A stretch of DNA of 7,560 nt from NCBI GenBank assembly GCA_009842375.1, contig VYFM01000301.1, positions 1 to 7,560 of the forward strand, written 5' to 3'. This DNA is from Candidatus Poribacteria bacterium (GTDB taxonomy: Bacteria; Poribacteria; WGA-4E; WGA-3G). The notes beneath the pieces are model-generated. The model worked only from the letters and a program-made list of their open reading frames with translations. It was not told the origin of the DNA and ran no database searches. Positions 7,368 through 7,560 of this stretch are shown piece after piece. Position 1 is the first letter of the stretch. Every line of letters starts with the position of its first letter. The translations under genes and the position numbers were made by a program.

Positions 7368-7391
7368 TTACCTTTCCAAAATTGTGGGCAT
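7368..7391 (-). other. Seven-codon leader ORF in frame with the aminotransferase: interrupted N-terminus or uORF
   Basis: ATG at 7389-7391 begins MPTILER and meets TAA at 7368-7370. The same frame then runs without another stop into the aminotransferase (HKTYAKDREL and onward). The ATG has a good Shine-Dalgarno sequence, while the downstream TTG does not. From memory, relatives of this aminotransferase often begin with a stretch like ILxxYxxxTPKSxEL before the A..FPxGV region, which would align the TAA with a tyrosine codon (one base from TAT or TAC). The simplest reading is a nonsense mutation or base-call error in the true N-terminus, giving an ancestral protein of about 452 residues. Alternatives are a regulatory leader peptide with reinitiation at TTG, or stop-codon readthrough. 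Confidence 0.6.
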
Positions 7392-7396
7392 TATAA

Positions 7397-7402
7397 TCCT
7401 CT
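7397..7402 (-). promoter_or_regulatory. Ribosome-binding site before the interrupted aminotransferase ATG
   Basis: The minus strand reads AGAGGA, five bases before the ATG at 7389-7391. It is the strongest initiation signal near the aminotransferase 5' end. This argues that the gene originally began at that ATG rather than at the TTG 51 bases downstream. Confidence 0.7.
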
Positions 7403-7461
7403 GTTATTTATACTTTGTTTTCGTTTTGCTTGATTTAGATTATTGGAAACATTGTAATCCT

Positions 7462-7490
7462 ATAATACATCAAGAGTAGTGAAATGTCAA
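7462..7490 (-). promoter_or_regulatory. Sigma-70-type promoter for the aminotransferase and probable operon
   Basis: On the minus strand a perfect -35 hexamer TTGACA (7485-7490) is followed by a 17-base spacer and the -10 hexamer TATTAT (7462-7467), five of six matches to TATAAT. Transcription would start near 7455, leaving an A-rich leader of about 65 bases before the ATG at 7391. Orientation and distance fit the aminotransferase gene, and no minus-strand gene is seen between promoter and window edge. A second TATAAT (7390-7395) overlaps that ATG but has no matching -35. Confidence 0.7.
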
Positions 7491-7560
7491 TGAAAATGAC
7501 GGGACGGAAACTGTTGAGTATGTTAGGGCATATTTAACAAAACATCGACAGCCATACATT

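Noticed and set aside
7461..7466. TATAAT on the plus strand as a possible divergent promoter
   Set aside because: No acceptable -35 lies 16-18 bases upstream and no plus-strand gene follows. The match overlaps the minus-strand -10 element, whose symmetry explains it.
7480..7560. Plus-strand open frame from 7483 to the right edge, about 26 codons with protein-like composition
   Set aside because: It follows a TGA, has no ATG, GTG or TTG start and no ribosome-binding site, and is cut by the window edge, so it cannot be supported as a gene. It could be a remnant or chance; the flanking sequence would decide.

Overview
The window is a compact, bacterial, AT-leaning stretch in which every supportable gene lies on the minus strand. 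Six genes are read from right to left: a class-III PLP aminotransferase of the glutamate-1-semialdehyde aminomutase type (6033-7340), a right-handed parallel beta-helix protein (4746-5996), a fused AAA-like ATPase/PD-(D/E)XK nuclease (3109-4701), a pyruvate-dehydrogenase-type E1 beta subunit (2057-3040), and the SPFH membrane proteins HflK (1077-2024) and HflC (61-1020). Gaps between genes are only 32-68 bases and contain no convincing terminator. A near-consensus sigma-70 promoter (7462-7490) precedes the first gene, and a hairpin plus T-rich terminator (18-45) follows the last, so the six genes could form one transcription unit. A second candidate promoter, an extended -10 on the stop codon of the beta-helix gene, could start a sub-transcript for the distal four genes.

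The organism cannot be named securely. HflK/HflC suggest a bacterium with an FtsH-type membrane quality-control system. The mix of HemL-like aminotransferase, beta-helix protein and AAA/nuclease fusion reminds me of Candidatus Poribacteria and related uncultured marine or sponge-associated lineages. That is inference from remembered family resemblance, not proof.

Functionally, the only well-known pair is hflK-hflC, whose products form a membrane complex that modulates the FtsH protease; FtsH is not in the window. The E1 beta gene has no E1 alpha, E2 or E3 beside it, although the enzyme is an obligate alpha2-beta2 tetramer. No pathway obviously links the aminotransferase, the beta-helix protein and the ATPase/nuclease to these genes.

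The most notable observation is at the 5' end of the aminotransferase gene. An ATG with a good ribosome-binding site (7389-7391) is in frame with the aminotransferase, but a TAA at 7368-7370 interrupts the frame after seven codons. The only uninterrupted start in the usual N-terminal region is a TTG at 7338-7340. The codons around the TAA look like the family's normal N-terminus, with TAA where a tyrosine would fit. This may be a nonsense mutation, a sequencing error, or a leader peptide with reinitiation. The beta-helix protein is also odd: it has no signal peptide and no Shine-Dalgarno sequence, and it begins in the same frame 12 codons after the aminotransferase stop. I found no RNA gene, CRISPR array, insertion sequence or long repeat.
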